Part shown: positions 43,187 through 56,692 of the stretch, in pieces
How the letters are laid out: the number at the start of each line of letters is the position of its first letter
How positions within the stretch are numbered: position 1 is the first letter of the stretch
Assembly: GCF_902859585.1 (NCBI RefSeq)
Contig: NZ_CADIJM010000013.1
Span: 62,001 to 126,000 of the forward strand
From: Achromobacter animicus
GTDB lineage: Bacteria > Pseudomonadota > Gammaproteobacteria > Burkholderiales > Burkholderiaceae_B
Direction of reading: 5' to 3'
Length of the DNA: 64,000 nt
The notes under the pieces: generated by a model
Databases searched by the model: none
Seen by the model: the letters and a program-made list of their open reading frames with translations, nothing else
Told to the model about the DNA's origin: nothing
Position numbers and translations under genes: made by a program

Positions 43187-43240
43187 GAAAAGGGCCTGCG
43201 CAGACCCTGAGCCTCAACAAAGGCTCAGACCGGCAGGCCC
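43187..43240 (-). terminator. Double-stem terminator between TonB receptor and btuF
   Basis: On the minus strand an outer stem GGGCCTGC / GCAGGCCC (43233-43240 with 43192-43199) encloses an inner stem TGAGCC / GGCTCA (43222-43227 with 43208-43213) and is followed by TTTTCT. It should end most receptor transcripts, with btuF reached by readthrough or its own promoter. Confidence 0.8.
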
Positions 43241-43257
43241 AGTCCGCAAGGCGGCAA

Positions 43258-45303
43258 TCAGTAGCGTAGCGTGAGCGACGCGTAGAAGTTGCGGCCGGGG
43301 GCGGGGTACAGGCTGTAGTTGGCGACGGGGCCCAGCATCTCGAACGAGGCGTTGCCGCCGCGGATGCCGTACGTGGCGTACTGGCGGTCGAAGATGTTGT
43401 TCACGCCCACCGCGCCTTCGATGTTGCGGGTGAACTTGTACGCGACCTTGGTGTTGAACAGCACGTAGGCGTCCAGTTCCTTGTCGAACTGGTTGGCCTG
43501 GTCGTTGTCCATGCGCGACTTGCCCACGTATTGCGCCGACACGTTCCACAGGAACGCATCGGTGGGGCGCCAGGTCACGCCGGCGTTGGCCAGCCACTTG
43601 GGCGCCAGCGGCACGGTCTTGCCGGCCAGGTCGACGCCGGCGTAGGTGCCGGAGCGGAACTGCGCTTCCATCCAGGTCAGGTTGGCGTCCACGGTGACGC
43701 TGCTGGACAGCGCGGTGTGGCCTTCAAGCTCGATGCCCTGGCGGCGGGTCGGATCCAGGTTGGTGTTGGCGCCCGTGCCCGGGCCCCACAGGCCGTCGGC
43801 CAGCGGGTTGTACTGGATCTCGTTGGTCAGGTCGTAGTGGAAGTACGACAGGCGCGCGCTGCTGCTGGCCGACTGCCAGGTGACGCCGATTTCCTTGTCG
43901 GTGGACGTCTGCGGGGCCAGCGGCGACTGGACCGACAGCAGTTCGTCGGCGTTGGGCAGGCGGAAGCTGCGGCCGACCTTGCCGTACAGGCCGAAGCCGC
44001 CGGACAGGTCCTGGCGCACGCCCAACTGCCACGCGGTCAGGTGGTGGCTGCGGTCGGACGGCGTGCCCGAGCCCGAAATCACTTCCAGGTCGTCGGACGC
44101 GTACTGGCGGCGCACGCCCGCCGTGATGTAGGTGCTGTCGGTGGCGCGGATCTGGCCTTCGGCAAACAGGCCGTACTGATGCTGGCGCGACTGCCACTTC
44201 GACGGTTCGAAGTCGTAGTAGGCGTTCTGGTCGGCGGTGGTCTTGGCTTCCTGCGCATCGGCGCCGAAGACGACGCTGTGGCCGCCGTTGATCGGCAGGC
44301 GGTAGCGCACGCTGGCGATGTTCTCTTCCAGCTTCTGGTCGCGCAGCGTGTCGCCGAAGCCGTCATAGGTCAGGCCGCTGAGCTTCTTCTCGCGGGTCGA
44401 CAGGTCCGAATACAGCACGCCGGCGCCGATGGCCTGCTCAAGTTGCAGACCAAACGTGGTGGTCGTGGTCTTGACGTAATCGACGTCGTTCTTCGAGCCG
44501 CGCGGATCGTCCTGGAATTCGTTCACGCCCGTGAACGGGTTGATCGTGCGCGGGCCGGGCAGTTCCAGCTTCTGCGTGGTGGTGCGGCCGTACAGGCGAA
44601 TCGAGCCGTCGTTGTGGCGGAAGGTGATGCCGCCGCCGCCGCCTTCGCGGCGCTCGCCGCTGTTGTCGCGGTAGCCGTCGCTGTGCAGCGACTGCATGTA
44701 GGCGTCAACGCCCACCTTCTCGTTGTTCATCGCGACCGCGGCGTCGTACTGGCGCAGGCCGTAGCTGCCGAACGTGGCGGTGGCGCGGGCGGTGACCGGT
44801 TCCTTGGCAAAGTCGGAGCGGGTGATGATGTTGATCACGCCGCCGGTGGTGCCGCCGCCGTACTGCACGGAGCCGCTGCCACGCACGATTTCGATGCGTT
44901 CGACCTGATCCAGCGGCACCACGCCCAGGCTGGGCGCCGACAGGTCGTTGGTGTTCTGCTTGACGCCGTCGATCAGGATCAGCGTGTTGCTGGCGCCGGT
45001 GATGCCGAAGCCGCGCAGGTCGACGATGGCGTTATCGCTGGAGCTGGTGGTGTTGATCAGGTTGATGCCGGCCTGCGTGGACAGTAGGTCCTGCATGGTG
45101 CGCGCGCTGCTGGCCGCGATGTCCTCGGCGGTGATCACCGAGATCGACACCGGCAGCGTGCGGCCGTCGGTGGGCACGCGCTGGGCGGTGACGGTGATGC
45201 TGTCGAGTTCGGACGTGGCGGGAGCGGTTTGCTGGGCGGCGGCGATGGCCGGAGCGGAACAGAGCAGGGCGCCGGCATAGCGCCGGATGGAGCGGGCTTT
45301 CAT
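43258..45303 (-). CDS. btuB: TonB-dependent receptor, BtuB-like
   Basis: A 681-residue outer-membrane receptor: signal peptide (ALLCSAPAIAAAQ), TonB-box-like segment ELDSITVTAQR near residue 32, a plug domain (ARTMQDLLSTQAGINLINTT, then RIEIVRGSGSVQYGGGTTGG near 140), and a 22-strand barrel ending in NFYASLTLRY, with the usual C-terminal aromatic. The family also takes up siderophores, but a cobalamin riboswitch upstream and the BtuF-like gene downstream indicate vitamin B12 or another corrinoid. Confidence 0.9.
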   Translation of the reverse strand: MKARSIRRYAGALLCSAPAIAAAQQTAPATSELDSITVTAQRVPTDGRTLPVSISVITAEDIAASSARTMQDLLSTQAGINLINTTSSSDNAIVDLRGFGITGASNTLILIDGVKQNTNDLSAPSLGVVPLDQVERIEIVRGSGSVQYGGGTTGGVINIITRSDFAKEPVTARATATFGSYGLRQYDAAVAMNNEKVGVDAYMQSLHSDGYRDNSGERREGGGGGITFRHNDGSIRLYGRTTTQKLELPGPRTINPFTGVNEFQDDPRGSKNDVDYVKTTTTTFGLQLEQAIGAGVLYSDLSTREKKLSGLTYDGFGDTLRDQKLEENIASVRYRLPINGGHSVVFGADAQEAKTTADQNAYYDFEPSKWQSRQHQYGLFAEGQIRATDSTYITAGVRRQYASDDLEVISGSGTPSDRSHHLTAWQLGVRQDLSGGFGLYGKVGRSFRLPNADELLSVQSPLAPQTSTDKEIGVTWQSASSSARLSYFHYDLTNEIQYNPLADGLWGPGTGANTNLDPTRRQGIELEGHTALSSSVTVDANLTWMEAQFRSGTYAGVDLAGKTVPLAPKWLANAGVTWRPTDAFLWNVSAQYVGKSRMDNDQANQFDKELDAYVLFNTKVAYKFTRNIEGAVGVNNIFDRQYATYGIRGGNASFEMLGPVANYSLYPAPGRNFYASLTLRY

Positions 45304-45414
45304 CTACAAGACCTCGGTGCAGCCCGCGACCCCGCAGGCCATTCACGATGGGAAGGATGCCGGCGCGCCGGGCGAGCCGAAAGGCCGCGTGGCGGGAAAC
45401 AGGCATCCTGACGA

Positions 45415-45605
45415 GCGAACAGGCCGGTATCGGGCTGCCATGGGCGCCAGGCGCGCATGGGGACCGTTGCGGGGGCAGCACAGGCTGGACGGGCGGCGCT
45501 GCGGCGGCCTTGCGGGCGGCGCGGCACTGCGGGGGCGTCTTCCTGTTTCCCGTTTATCTTTCGCTCGCGGCGGGCAAGTGTTGCGTGCTTGCCCAACCTG
45601 ATGCG
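45415..45605 (-). promoter_or_regulatory. Cobalamin (B12) riboswitch upstream of the TonB receptor
   Basis: On the minus strand the leader has the conserved cobalamin aptamer parts in order: GATAAACGGGAAACAGG near 45550, CTGCCCCCGCAACGGT near 45470, and the B12-box-like CAGCCCGATACCGGCCTG near 45430. Some 110 bases follow before the start codon, room for an expression platform. Bound cobalamin would shut off receptor synthesis. The rest of 45304-45750 holds the metH promoter region, in which I see no gene. Confidence 0.88.
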
Positions 45606-45750
45606 CCGAAAGCACCGGTTCGGGGCCGAAACTGTATCACCGTGAGGCGCGCGAAGGCCCATTTTGTTACGATCAGGGCTTGTTTTTTCGGCGTTTTTCG
45701 CGTTTTAGCCACATCCGCGCTGCCGTGGCCAACCTAATCCGGACCTGATC

Positions 45751-49524
<3,774 letters not shown>

Positions 49525-49557
49525 CGCGGCTGACTGCCGCGAAAGCCCAGGCTGAGG

Positions 49558-51012
49558 CTAAGGTTGGACCCGGGGCGCAGCGATGCGCCCCAATATCTTT
49601 TCGATGGCCACGCCGATCGCGAGCACCTTGCGGTCCTCGCCCGGCAGGCCGTCGATCTCCAATCCCACCGGCAGGCCTTGATTCGACAGCCCGGCCGGCA
49701 CGCTCAGGCCAGGCAGGCCGGCGTTGCTGCCGGGATCCACGTTGCGCGCCAGGCGAGCAAAGGTTTCGAAACTGCTGGCTTCGGGCGTGGACGCGGGCGG
49801 TGGCACCGGCACGGTCGGAAACAGCAGGCCGTCCAGCGCGTGTTCCTTGAAGGCGCGGCGATAGACGTCGATGAGCTCACGCCGGCCGCCGGCGGTGGCC
49901 TGTTCATACAGCGGTTGCAACGGCAGGAGCTGGCCGTCCGGTGTGGGCAGCACGCCCGGCACGATCAGGTTGTCGAAAATGCCCTTCACGTCGGGGCTGG
50001 AAATCTGCGCGACTACCTCATCAAAGCTCACCCCCACGTGATAACGCGCCAGATAGGCCGTCAGATCGGGCTTCTGCTCGAACAGGCATAGCGGCATGCC
50101 GACCGCCGCGTTGGCGGCGGGCAGGTCGGGCATGTCCATGTCCACCAGCGTCACCCCGGCGGCACGCAGTGTGTTCAAGGCGGCTTCTGAAACCGCCTGC
50201 ACGTCGGGATCGAGGTCGGCCCAGAAGTACGCGGCCAGGCCCAGGCGAATGCCTTCGGGCGGCAGGGGCGCCAGCGGCTCGGTCTGGCCCGTGAGGATCG
50301 CATCCAGCAGCACGATATCGGCCATGCCATTGGCGATGGGTCCGGGTGTGTCGCGCGTGTGGGAAATGGGGGTGATGCCCGAGCCGTCGTAGCGGCCCAC
50401 GGTGGCGCGGAATCCGGCGGCGCCGTTCACCGAAGCGGGCAGGCGCACCGAGGCGCCAGTGTCGGTGCCCAGCGCGGCGGGCGCCAGCCGCGCGCCCACC
50501 GCCGCGCCGCTGCCGGACGACGAGCCGCCAGCGATCAGGCGCGCGTCGTAGGCGTTGCGCGTGCCATCGCCATCCGGGCCGGGGAAGGCGGTGTTGAAGC
50601 CGGACACGCCGAACGCCAGTTCATGCATGTTGGTCTTGCCCAGGATGACGGCGCCGGCCTCGCGCAGCCGCTGCACGACGGGCGCGTCCTCGGCGGGGCG
50701 GAAGTCTTTCAGCGCTGGTGTGCCAGCGGTGTTCGGCAGCCCCGCGACGTGGATGTTGTCCTTGATGGCGACGGGCACGCCGCCCAGCGGGCCGTGGCCG
50801 GGCGCCGCATCGTAGGCGCGCGCCTGCGCCAGCGCGCCGTCGCGGTCGACCGTGATGAACGCGTTCAGGTCCTGGCGGGCGTCGATGCGGTCCAGGCAGG
50901 CTTGCGTCAGCGCAACGCTGGTGAGGCGGCCCTCGCGGATGTGTGCTGCCGCCTCGGTGACGGTCAGGTCCGCCAGATTGGCGGGCAAGGGCTGGTCGGT
51001 CGTGCTGGGCAT
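49558..51012 (-). CDS. Amidase-signature family hydrolase
   Basis: A 484-residue amidase. The Ser-Ser-Lys catalytic triad is visible: lysine in [14 protein letters not shown] near residue 84, and the serine-rich motif [20 protein letters not shown] followed by [17 protein letters not shown] near 160-190, with the nucleophile serine in GASVRLP. Relatives include indoleacetamide hydrolase, mandelamide amidase and GatA; specificity is not readable. It is not GatA, because no gatB or gatC is adjacent. The start at 51012 ([16 protein letters not shown]) has AAGGAAAG upstream; the frame extends to 51216 but would cross the GntR operator. It is divergent from the GntR gene. Confidence 0.87.
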   Translation of the reverse strand: MPSTTDQPLPANLADLTVTEAAAHIREGRLTSVALTQACLDRIDARQDLNAFITVDRDGALAQARAYDAAPGHGPLGGVPVAIKDNIHVAGLPNTAGTPALKDFRPAEDAPVVQRLREAGAVILGKTNMHELAFGVSGFNTAFPGPDGDGTRNAYDARLIAGGSSSGSGAAVGARLAPAALGTDTGASVRLPASVNGAAGFRATVGRYDGSGITPISHTRDTPGPIANGMADIVLLDAILTGQTEPLAPLPPEGIRLGLAAYFWADLDPDVQAVSEAALNTLRAAGVTLVDMDMPDLPAANAAVGMPLCLFEQKPDLTAYLARYHVGVSFDEVVAQISSPDVKGIFDNLIVPGVLPTPDGQLLPLQPLYEQATAGGRRELIDVYRRAFKEHALDGLLFPTVPVPPPASTPEASSFETFARLARNVDPGSNAGLPGLSVPAGLSNQGLPVGLEIDGLPGEDRKVLAIGVAIEKILGRIAAPRVQP

Positions 51013-51150
51013 GTCGCTTTCCTTGGCTGTCGTTCGATCCGTATCTATACAGGGGCCGCGCGGGGGCTGTCGAGGGGCGATCCGGCGGTTGTCCGGGCGT
51101 TGTCCGAGCGTTGCCGGTCGGCGCGTAGTGGAAAACCACGATGGCGGAAA

Positions 51151-51182
51151 TTGGTGGACCAAATACGATTTGGTCAGACCAA
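51151..51182. promoter_or_regulatory. Two FadR/VanR-type operator palindromes
   Basis: TTGGTGGACCAA (51151-51162) and TTGGTCAGACCAA (51170-51182) are adjacent palindromes. The second contains TGGTCAGACCA, fitting the TNGTnnnACNA consensus of FadR-subfamily GntR proteins. They end 11 bp before the start of just such a regulator, indicating autoregulation and possibly control of the divergent amidase. Confidence 0.7.
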
Positions 51183-51193
51183 TTTGAGGCGCC

Positions 51194-51916
51194 ATGACGT
51201 TGCATTCGCTCTCCAAGCCCGAAGTCCCCGCCGGCCGTGTCGCACCAGACCGCGGTTACTTGCGGTTGGCCGCGCAGATCCATGCGCTGGTGGCGCAGGG
51301 GGAATTTGCCGCGGGCCAGCGGCTGCCGGCCGAGCGCGCGCTGGCCGAGCGCTTCGACGTCAGCCGCACGTCCGTGCGCGAGGCCATCATTGCGCTGGAG
51401 CTGCAGGGCGTGGTGGAAGTGCGCGGCGGCTCGGGCATCTATGTCTGCGAACCGGACGCGAACCGTCCGTCCGCGATGCCGGAGGCGGGCGCCGGCCCCT
51501 TCGAGCTCCTTCGCGCCCGCTGCCTGATTGAATCCGAGATCGCCGCGCTGGCGGCCACCACCCGCACTGACGCGGACCTGGACCGCATCTTCGAGGCGCT
51601 GACGGCCATGCGCGACCGGATGACGGACAAGGACGCCAATGCCGAGGCCGACCGCCGCTTTCACCTGTGCATTGCCCAGTCCACCGGCAACAGCGTGCTG
51701 CTGGCCACGGTGACGTCGATGTGGGATCAGGCCCGGGGGCCGGTCTGGGAAAAGATGGAACAGCATTTCCATACGCAGGCCTTGCGCCAGGCGTCGCAGG
51801 CCGATCACCAGCGCATCTTCGGCGCGCTGGTGGCCCGCGACGCGCAGGAGGCGCGGCAGGCGATGCGCGATCACCTGGAACGGGTGATCGGCGAATTTGC
51901 ACAGGGGTGGCGCTGA
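51194..51916 (+). CDS. GntR-family regulator with FCD domain
   Basis: A 240-residue FadR-type regulator: winged helix with [20 protein letters not shown], then [20 protein letters not shown] and VRGGSGIYV (residues 20-85), and a C-terminal FCD domain (about 100-235) with the [20 protein letters not shown] segment that supplies metal and ligand contacts. It heads the dehydrogenase-manD-uxuB cassette and overlaps the dehydrogenase start (TGATG at 51914), so it is probably the repressor of that cassette. Adjacent ExuR/UxuR-like FCD regulators respond to hexuronates or aldonates. Confidence 0.9.
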   Translation: MTLHSLSKPEVPAGRVAPDRGYLRLAAQIHALVAQGEFAAGQRLPAERALAERFDVSRTSVREAIIALELQGVVEVRGGSGIYVCEPDANRPSAMPEAGAGPFELLRARCLIESEIAALAATTRTDADLDRIFEALTAMRDRMTDKDANAEADRRFHLCIAQSTGNSVLLATVTSMWDQARGPVWEKMEQHFHTQALRQASQADHQRIFGALVARDAQEARQAMRDHLERVIGEFAQGWR

Positions 51917-52953
51917 TGCTGAACTGCATGATCCACGGGGCGCAGGACCTGCGCCTGGACACCTCGGACGCGCAGCCTTTGGGGCCGTCGCAGGTGCGCG
52001 TCGGCGTCAAGGCCGTGGGCATCTGCGGATCCGACCTGCATTACTACCGGCACGGCCGGGTGGGCGATTTTGTCATCCGTGAACCGCTGACGCCGGGCCA
52101 CGAGGCGTCCGGGCAGGTGCTGGAGGTGGGCGCGGACGTGACGGCGGTCAGGCCCGGCGACCGCGTGGCGCTGGATCCGGCGCGCACCTGCGGCGTGTGC
52201 CGCTATTGCCGGCAGGGCGATTCGAATCATTGCGAGTCGGTGCATTTCTTCGGCAGCGCCAGCCGCTTTCCGCACATGCAGGGCGCGATGCGCGAAGAGG
52301 TGGTGGTCGATGCGCGGCAGTGTGTGCCCGTGCCGGATTCGCTGTCGTTTGAACTGGCTGCGTTTGGCGAGCCGCTGGCCGTCGCCCTGCATGCGGTGCG
52401 CAGCGCGGGATCGTTGCTGGGCAAGACGGCCATGGTGGTCGGCGCGGGTCCGATCGGCGCGTTGATCCTGATGGCCGCGCGCCTGGCGGGCGCCAGCCGG
52501 GTCATCGTGGTGGATATCGTGGACCAGACACTGGCGGCGTGCGCCCGGGTGGGCGCCACGCAAACCATCAACGCGGCCACGGATCCGGCCGCCCTGGACG
52601 CGCTGGCCGCGAACAAGGGCACGGTGGACGTGTGTTTCGAGGCGTCGGGCAGCTATGCCGGCCTGGCAAGCTGCCTGCGCGCGGCGCGTCCGCGTGGCGT
52701 TGTCGTGACGGTGGGAACGCTGTCCGGCAGCAGCGCGGATTGCCCATTCAACCAGATCATGGTCAAGAGCCTGTCGTGCATCGGCAGCTTCCGTTTTGTG
52801 GACGAATACGCGATGGCCGTGGATTGCCTGGCCCGCGGCCTGGTGGATGTGTCGCCGCTGCTGACGGCGGCGGTGCCCGTTGCGCGCGTGCATGACGCCT
52901 TTGCGCTGGCGGGCGATCGCAACCAGGCGATGAAGGTGATGGTGACGTTCTGA
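51916..52953 (+). CDS. Zinc-dependent alcohol dehydrogenase, L-idonate/L-gulonate 5-dehydrogenase-like
   Basis: A 345-residue medium-chain dehydrogenase. It has [18 protein letters not shown] with the catalytic zinc cysteine near residue 36, [12 protein letters not shown], the structural zinc cysteines in [15 protein letters not shown] (near 95-109), and the nucleotide-binding [20 protein letters not shown] near 175. The closest known types are L-idonate 5-dehydrogenase and RspB. With ManD and a fructuronate reductase downstream the best guess is oxidation of L-gulonate to D-fructuronate; L-idonate is the alternative. It overlaps the GntR stop, and manD follows after 51 bp. Confidence 0.87.
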   Translation: MLNCMIHGAQDLRLDTSDAQPLGPSQVRVGVKAVGICGSDLHYYRHGRVGDFVIREPLTPGHEASGQVLEVGADVTAVRPGDRVALDPARTCGVCRYCRQGDSNHCESVHFFGSASRFPHMQGAMREEVVVDARQCVPVPDSLSFELAAFGEPLAVALHAVRSAGSLLGKTAMVVGAGPIGALILMAARLAGASRVIVVDIVDQTLAACARVGATQTINAATDPAALDALAANKGTVDVCFEASGSYAGLASCLRAARPRGVVVTVGTLSGSSADCPFNQIMVKSLSCIGSFRFVDEYAMAVDCLARGLVDVSPLLTAAVPVARVHDAFALAGDRNQAMKVMVTF

Positions 52954-53004
52954 TCCTGCGGCCGCGTTGTGCGGCTGTCCCTTTCCTGTAGCCGGAAGTC
53001 CAAG

Positions 53005-54216
53005 ATGAAGATTACGAATGCACGCGTGATTGTCTGTTCTCCGGGCCGCAACTTCGTGACCCTGAAGATCGAAACCGACCAGGGCCTGACCGGCATTGGC
53101 GATGCGACGCTGAACGGGCGCGAACTGGCGGTGGCCGCCTACCTGACCGAGCACGTCATCCCCTGCCTGATCGGGCGCGACGCGCATCAGATCGAGGACA
53201 TCTGGCAGTACCTGTACAAGGGCGCGTACTGGCGGCGCGGGCCGGTCACGATGACCGCGATCGCCGGCGTGGACACCGCGCTGTGGGACCTGAAGGCCAA
53301 GGCCGCCGGCCTGCCGCTGTATCAGCTGCTGGGCGGCAAGAGCCGTAGCGGCGTGATGGTCTACGGCCACGCCAACGGCTCGGACATTGAGCACACGGTC
53401 GACGAGGTGCTGCGCTACGCCGACATGGGCTATCGCGCCATCCGCGCGCAGAGCGGCGTGCCGGGGCTGGAAAAGGTCTATGGCGTGGGCCGTGGCACGC
53501 TGTTCTACGAGCCCGCCGATGCCGACCTGCCCAGCGAGCACGACTGGTCCACCGAAAAATATCTGCGCCACGCGCCGCAACTCTTCGAGCGCATCCGCGA
53601 GAAGCTGGGCTTCGAGCACCATCTGCTGCACGACGTGCATCACCGCCTGACGCCCATCGAGGCCGCGCGGCTGGGCAAGTCGCTGGAGCCCTACAGCCTG
53701 TTCTGGATGGAGGACGCCACGCCCGCCGAGAACCAGGAGGCCTTCCGGCTGATCCGCCAGCACACCACCACGCCGCTGGCGGTGGGCGAAATCTTCAACA
53801 CGATCTGGGACTGCAAGGACCTGGTGCAGAACCAGCTCATCGATTACATCCGCACCACGGTCGTTCACGCGGGCGGCATCACGCATCTGCGGCGCATTGC
53901 CGATATGGCGTCGCTGTATCAAGTGCGCACCGGCTGCCATGGCGCCACGGATCTGTCGCCGGTCTGCATGGGGGCGGCGCTGCACTTCGACCTGTGGGTG
54001 CCCAATTTCGGCATTCAGGAATACATGCGGCATACCGACGAGACCGATGCCGTGTTTCCCCACTCCTATACGTTCGAACAGGGCATGCTGTATCCGGGCG
54101 AGGCGCCGGGCCACGGCGTGGATATCGACGAGAAGCTGGCGGCGCGATATCCGTATCAGCGCGCGTATCTGCCCGTGAACCGGCTGCAGCACGACGGCAC
54201 GCTATGGAACTGGTAG
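53005..54216 (+). CDS. manD: D-mannonate dehydratase, enolase superfamily
   Basis: A 403-residue cytoplasmic enzyme converting D-mannonate to 2-keto-3-deoxygluconate. All expected active-site residues are present at the standard ManD numbering: R147, Y159, metal ligands D210, E236 and E262, the catalytic H212 in HDVHHRL, and H312. Residue 314 is alanine, which as I recall marks the high-efficiency ManD group (proline marks poor ones). This supports real use of mannonate as an intermediate. The start at 53005 has GGAAG upstream. It overlaps uxuB by 13 bp. Confidence 0.93.
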   Translation: MKITNARVIVCSPGRNFVTLKIETDQGLTGIGDATLNGRELAVAAYLTEHVIPCLIGRDAHQIEDIWQYLYKGAYWRRGPVTMTAIAGVDTALWDLKAKAAGLPLYQLLGGKSRSGVMVYGHANGSDIEHTVDEVLRYADMGYRAIRAQSGVPGLEKVYGVGRGTLFYEPADADLPSEHDWSTEKYLRHAPQLFERIREKLGFEHHLLHDVHHRLTPIEAARLGKSLEPYSLFWMEDATPAENQEAFRLIRQHTTTPLAVGEIFNTIWDCKDLVQNQLIDYIRTTVVHAGGITHLRRIADMASLYQVRTGCHGATDLSPVCMGAALHFDLWVPNFGIQEYMRHTDETDAVFPHSYTFEQGMLYPGEAPGHGVDIDEKLAARYPYQRAYLPVNRLQHDGTLWNW

Positions 54217-55754
54217 GCGAAGGCGGCCGGCTGAACGCGGGTGCGCTGGACGGCCTGCCCGCGCAGGTGGCGCGGCCGGGATATGACCGGGACGCGCTCG
54301 GCATCGGCATCGTGCATCTGGGCCTGGGCGCATTCGCGCGTGCGCATCTGGCGGCGGTGAACGATGCGGCGCTGCGCGCCGGAGCCGGGCTGGACTGGGG
54401 CATTTGCGGCGTCTCGCTGCGCCACGCCGACACGCGCGATGCGCTGGCGCCGCAGGACGGCCTGTATGCGCTGGCGCTGCGCGATGCCGATGGCAGCGGC
54501 GCGTCGCGGCAGCGTGTGGGTGTCATCGGCTGCCTGCTTGAAACGCTGGTGGCGCCCGAGGACCCGCAGGTCGTGCTGGCGCGCATCGCGGCCGCCGGCA
54601 CGCGCATCGTCAGCATCACGGTCACCGAGAAGGGCTATTTCCATGATCCCGCCAGCGGCAGGCTGAATCTGGATCATCCCGACGTCGTGCATGACCTCGC
54701 GAATCCCGAGTCGCCGTGTGGCGTCATCGGTTTTGTCGTGCACGGCCTGCAACGCCGCCGCGCGATGGGCCTGCCGCCGATCACGGTCATGTCGCTCGAC
54801 AACCTGCCCGCCAACGGCCACTTGCTGCGGGCGCTGGTGCTGACGTTCGCGGCGCGCGTCGATCCGGCGTTGGCGGACTGGATTGCATCGGCGTGCGCGT
54901 TTCCCTGCTCGATGGTCGACCGCATCGTGCCGCGCACGACGGACGTGGATCGGCACGAGATCGCGGCGGCATTGGGCGTGCGCGATGCGTGGCCGGTGGT
55001 GGCCGAGCCCTATCTGGAATGGGTTGTCGAAGACCGCTTCGCGGCGGGCCGGCCGGACTGGACCGCGGGCGGTGCGCGTTTCGTGATGGACGCCGCGCCG
55101 TTCGAGACGCTGAAACTGCGCATGGTCAACGGCGCGCATTCGGCGCTGGCGTATCTGTCGGTGATGGCGGGGTGGGCCACCGTGGACGAGGCGATGGCCC
55201 GGCCCGGCATGCGGCGGTTCCTGGGCGCGCTGATGGGCCAGGAGATCGAACCGACGCTGCCGCCGTTGCCGGGGCTGGATATCGAGAAGTACCGGCAAGG
55301 CCTGTTGCAGCGATTCGCCAATCCGGCGCTCAGGCACCAGACGCGGCAGATTGCGATGGACGGCTCACAGAAATTGCCGCAGCGGCTGCTGGGGACGGTG
55401 CGCGACCGGCTGGCGGCGGATGCGCCGATGCCGGGTCTGGCGTTGGCGGTGGCCGGGTGGCTGCTTTTCCTGCGCGGACAGGATGAGGCCGGGCGTGTCT
55501 ATGAGGTCCAGGACCCGTTGGCCGAAGCGCTGGCGCATCGGTATGAGCAGGCCGAACGGGCGGCGGAGCAGGCGGGCGAGGGGCCCGCGGCGATGCTGGC
55601 GTGGGCGGGCGTCATGACGGGGTATGAGCCGGTGTTCGGTGACCTCGGCCAGGAGCCGCGGTTTGTGCGGGCGGTGGGCGCGGCTGCGCAGTTGCTGCGC
55701 AGCCTGGGCGTGGTGGGGGCGCTGGCCGCGATGGAGCCGTCGAGAGTGGACTGA
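54204..55754 (+). CDS. uxuB: Mannitol dehydrogenase-family oxidoreductase, fructuronate reductase-like
   Basis: A 516-residue polyol/hexuronate dehydrogenase. The N-terminal nucleotide domain opens with [20 protein letters not shown] and has [19 protein letters not shown]; the C-terminal domain contains [11 protein letters not shown] near residue 240 and [20 protein letters not shown] near 305, whose lysine, asparagine and histidine form the active site. UxuB reduces D-fructuronate to D-mannonate, the substrate of the ManD encoded just upstream (13-bp overlap). Mannitol 2-dehydrogenase is the family alternative, but the operon favours fructuronate. It converges on the next gene with a 1-bp gap. 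Confidence 0.88.
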   Translation: MELVGEGGRLNAGALDGLPAQVARPGYDRDALGIGIVHLGLGAFARAHLAAVNDAALRAGAGLDWGICGVSLRHADTRDALAPQDGLYALALRDADGSGASRQRVGVIGCLLETLVAPEDPQVVLARIAAAGTRIVSITVTEKGYFHDPASGRLNLDHPDVVHDLANPESPCGVIGFVVHGLQRRRAMGLPPITVMSLDNLPANGHLLRALVLTFAARVDPALADWIASACAFPCSMVDRIVPRTTDVDRHEIAAALGVRDAWPVVAEPYLEWVVEDRFAAGRPDWTAGGARFVMDAAPFETLKLRMVNGAHSALAYLSVMAGWATVDEAMARPGMRRFLGALMGQEIEPTLPPLPGLDIEKYRQGLLQRFANPALRHQTRQIAMDGSQKLPQRLLGTVRDRLAADAPMPGLALAVAGWLLFLRGQDEAGRVYEVQDPLAEALAHRYEQAERAAEQAGEGPAAMLAWAGVMTGYEPVFGDLGQEPRFVRAVGAAAQLLRSLGVVGALAAMEPSRVD

Positions 55755-55755
55755 T

Positions 55756-56526
55756 TCAGCCCGGCTTTCTCACCACGATCGTCGCGGTGTCGCTGGTAAA
55801 AGACCCGTCCTCGCGCACGTCGAAATGCGCGCGCACGACGTCCGGTGCGATGCCGAACATGTGGCGCAGCGCCGCCACCAGCGTGTCGGGCGTGCGCATG
55901 CGCGTGACCCACGACTGGAACTCCAGCGGCAGGCGGCGCGGCGCCAGTTCCTGCAGCGTGAAGCCCGCTTCGGTCAGCATGCGGGTCCATTCGGCCACCG
56001 AGTAATCGCGCACGTGCGAGGTGTCGCGCAGCACTTCGATGGTCTGCAGCCAGGTGTCCAGCAGCGGTTCGCCCGGCGACACCACGTCGGCAAAGACGGC
56101 AATGCCGCCCGGCTTGAGCACGCGGAAAGCCTCGCGCAGGCCGCGGCCGGCGTCCTGCCAATGGTGCGTGGAATAGCGCGACATCACCAGGTCGAACTCG
56201 GCGTCGCCGAACGGCAGGTACTCGGCCTTGCCCTGACAGGTCACCAGTTTGGCGAGCCCGCGCTTGGCGGCTTCGGCGGCGACGACGTCCAGCATCTGCT
56301 GCGACAGGTCGTAGGCGGTCACATGCGCCACTTTCGGCGCCACGTGAAAACTCACGTGCCCGCCGCCACAGCCCAGGTCCAGCACGCGCGCGTCCGGGTG
56401 CTGGCCGGCGACCGCGGCCATTTGCAGCAGGTCTTCGCCCTGGGCGTGGACGGCGCTGGTCAGGTAGGCGGCGGCGCGGGGGCTGAATTGGCGGTCCACG
56501 GCGGCGTCGTGCGAGCTGGCGGTCAT
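55756..56526 (-). CDS. SAM-dependent methyltransferase, UbiE/YafE-like
   Basis: A 256-residue class I methyltransferase: RQFSPRAAAYLTSAVHAQGE near residue 12, the SAM loop [19 protein letters not shown] near 45, LPFGDAEFDLVMSRYSTHHW near 105 and EAFRVLKPGGIAVFADVV near 133. It resembles E. coli YafE and small-molecule C-methyltransferases related to UbiE; the true ubiE is elsewhere in this window, so quinone methylation is not its role. Its substrate is unknown. The start at 56526 is favoured; the longer frame adds a low-complexity stretch. It is divergent from the XRE regulator and may be its target. Confidence 0.83.
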   Translation of the reverse strand: MTASSHDAAVDRQFSPRAAAYLTSAVHAQGEDLLQMAAVAGQHPDARVLDLGCGGGHVSFHVAPKVAHVTAYDLSQQMLDVVAAEAAKRGLAKLVTCQGKAEYLPFGDAEFDLVMSRYSTHHWQDAGRGLREAFRVLKPGGIAVFADVVSPGEPLLDTWLQTIEVLRDTSHVRDYSVAEWTRMLTEAGFTLQELAPRRLPLEFQSWVTRMRTPDTLVAALRHMFGIAPDVVRAHFDVREDGSFTSDTATIVVRKPG

Positions 56527-56692
56527 GAGGGGTCCTCGTGTCGGAAAGGCTGTTGGGGGCGGAATCCTGGCCGGAATGTTGCCGGGAATGCTGTCGAGAT
56601 CGTTGTCGGAATTCCTTTCGGGATTGCGAAAGGATGCAGGCGCTAAGATAGGCGGGCCCGTATACACGTACAAGCCCATTACTCATCCTGGT

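Noticed and set aside
49525-49541. CGCGGC/GCCGCG hairpin after metH as a terminator
   Set aside because: Stem is only 6 bp and there is no T-run on either strand.
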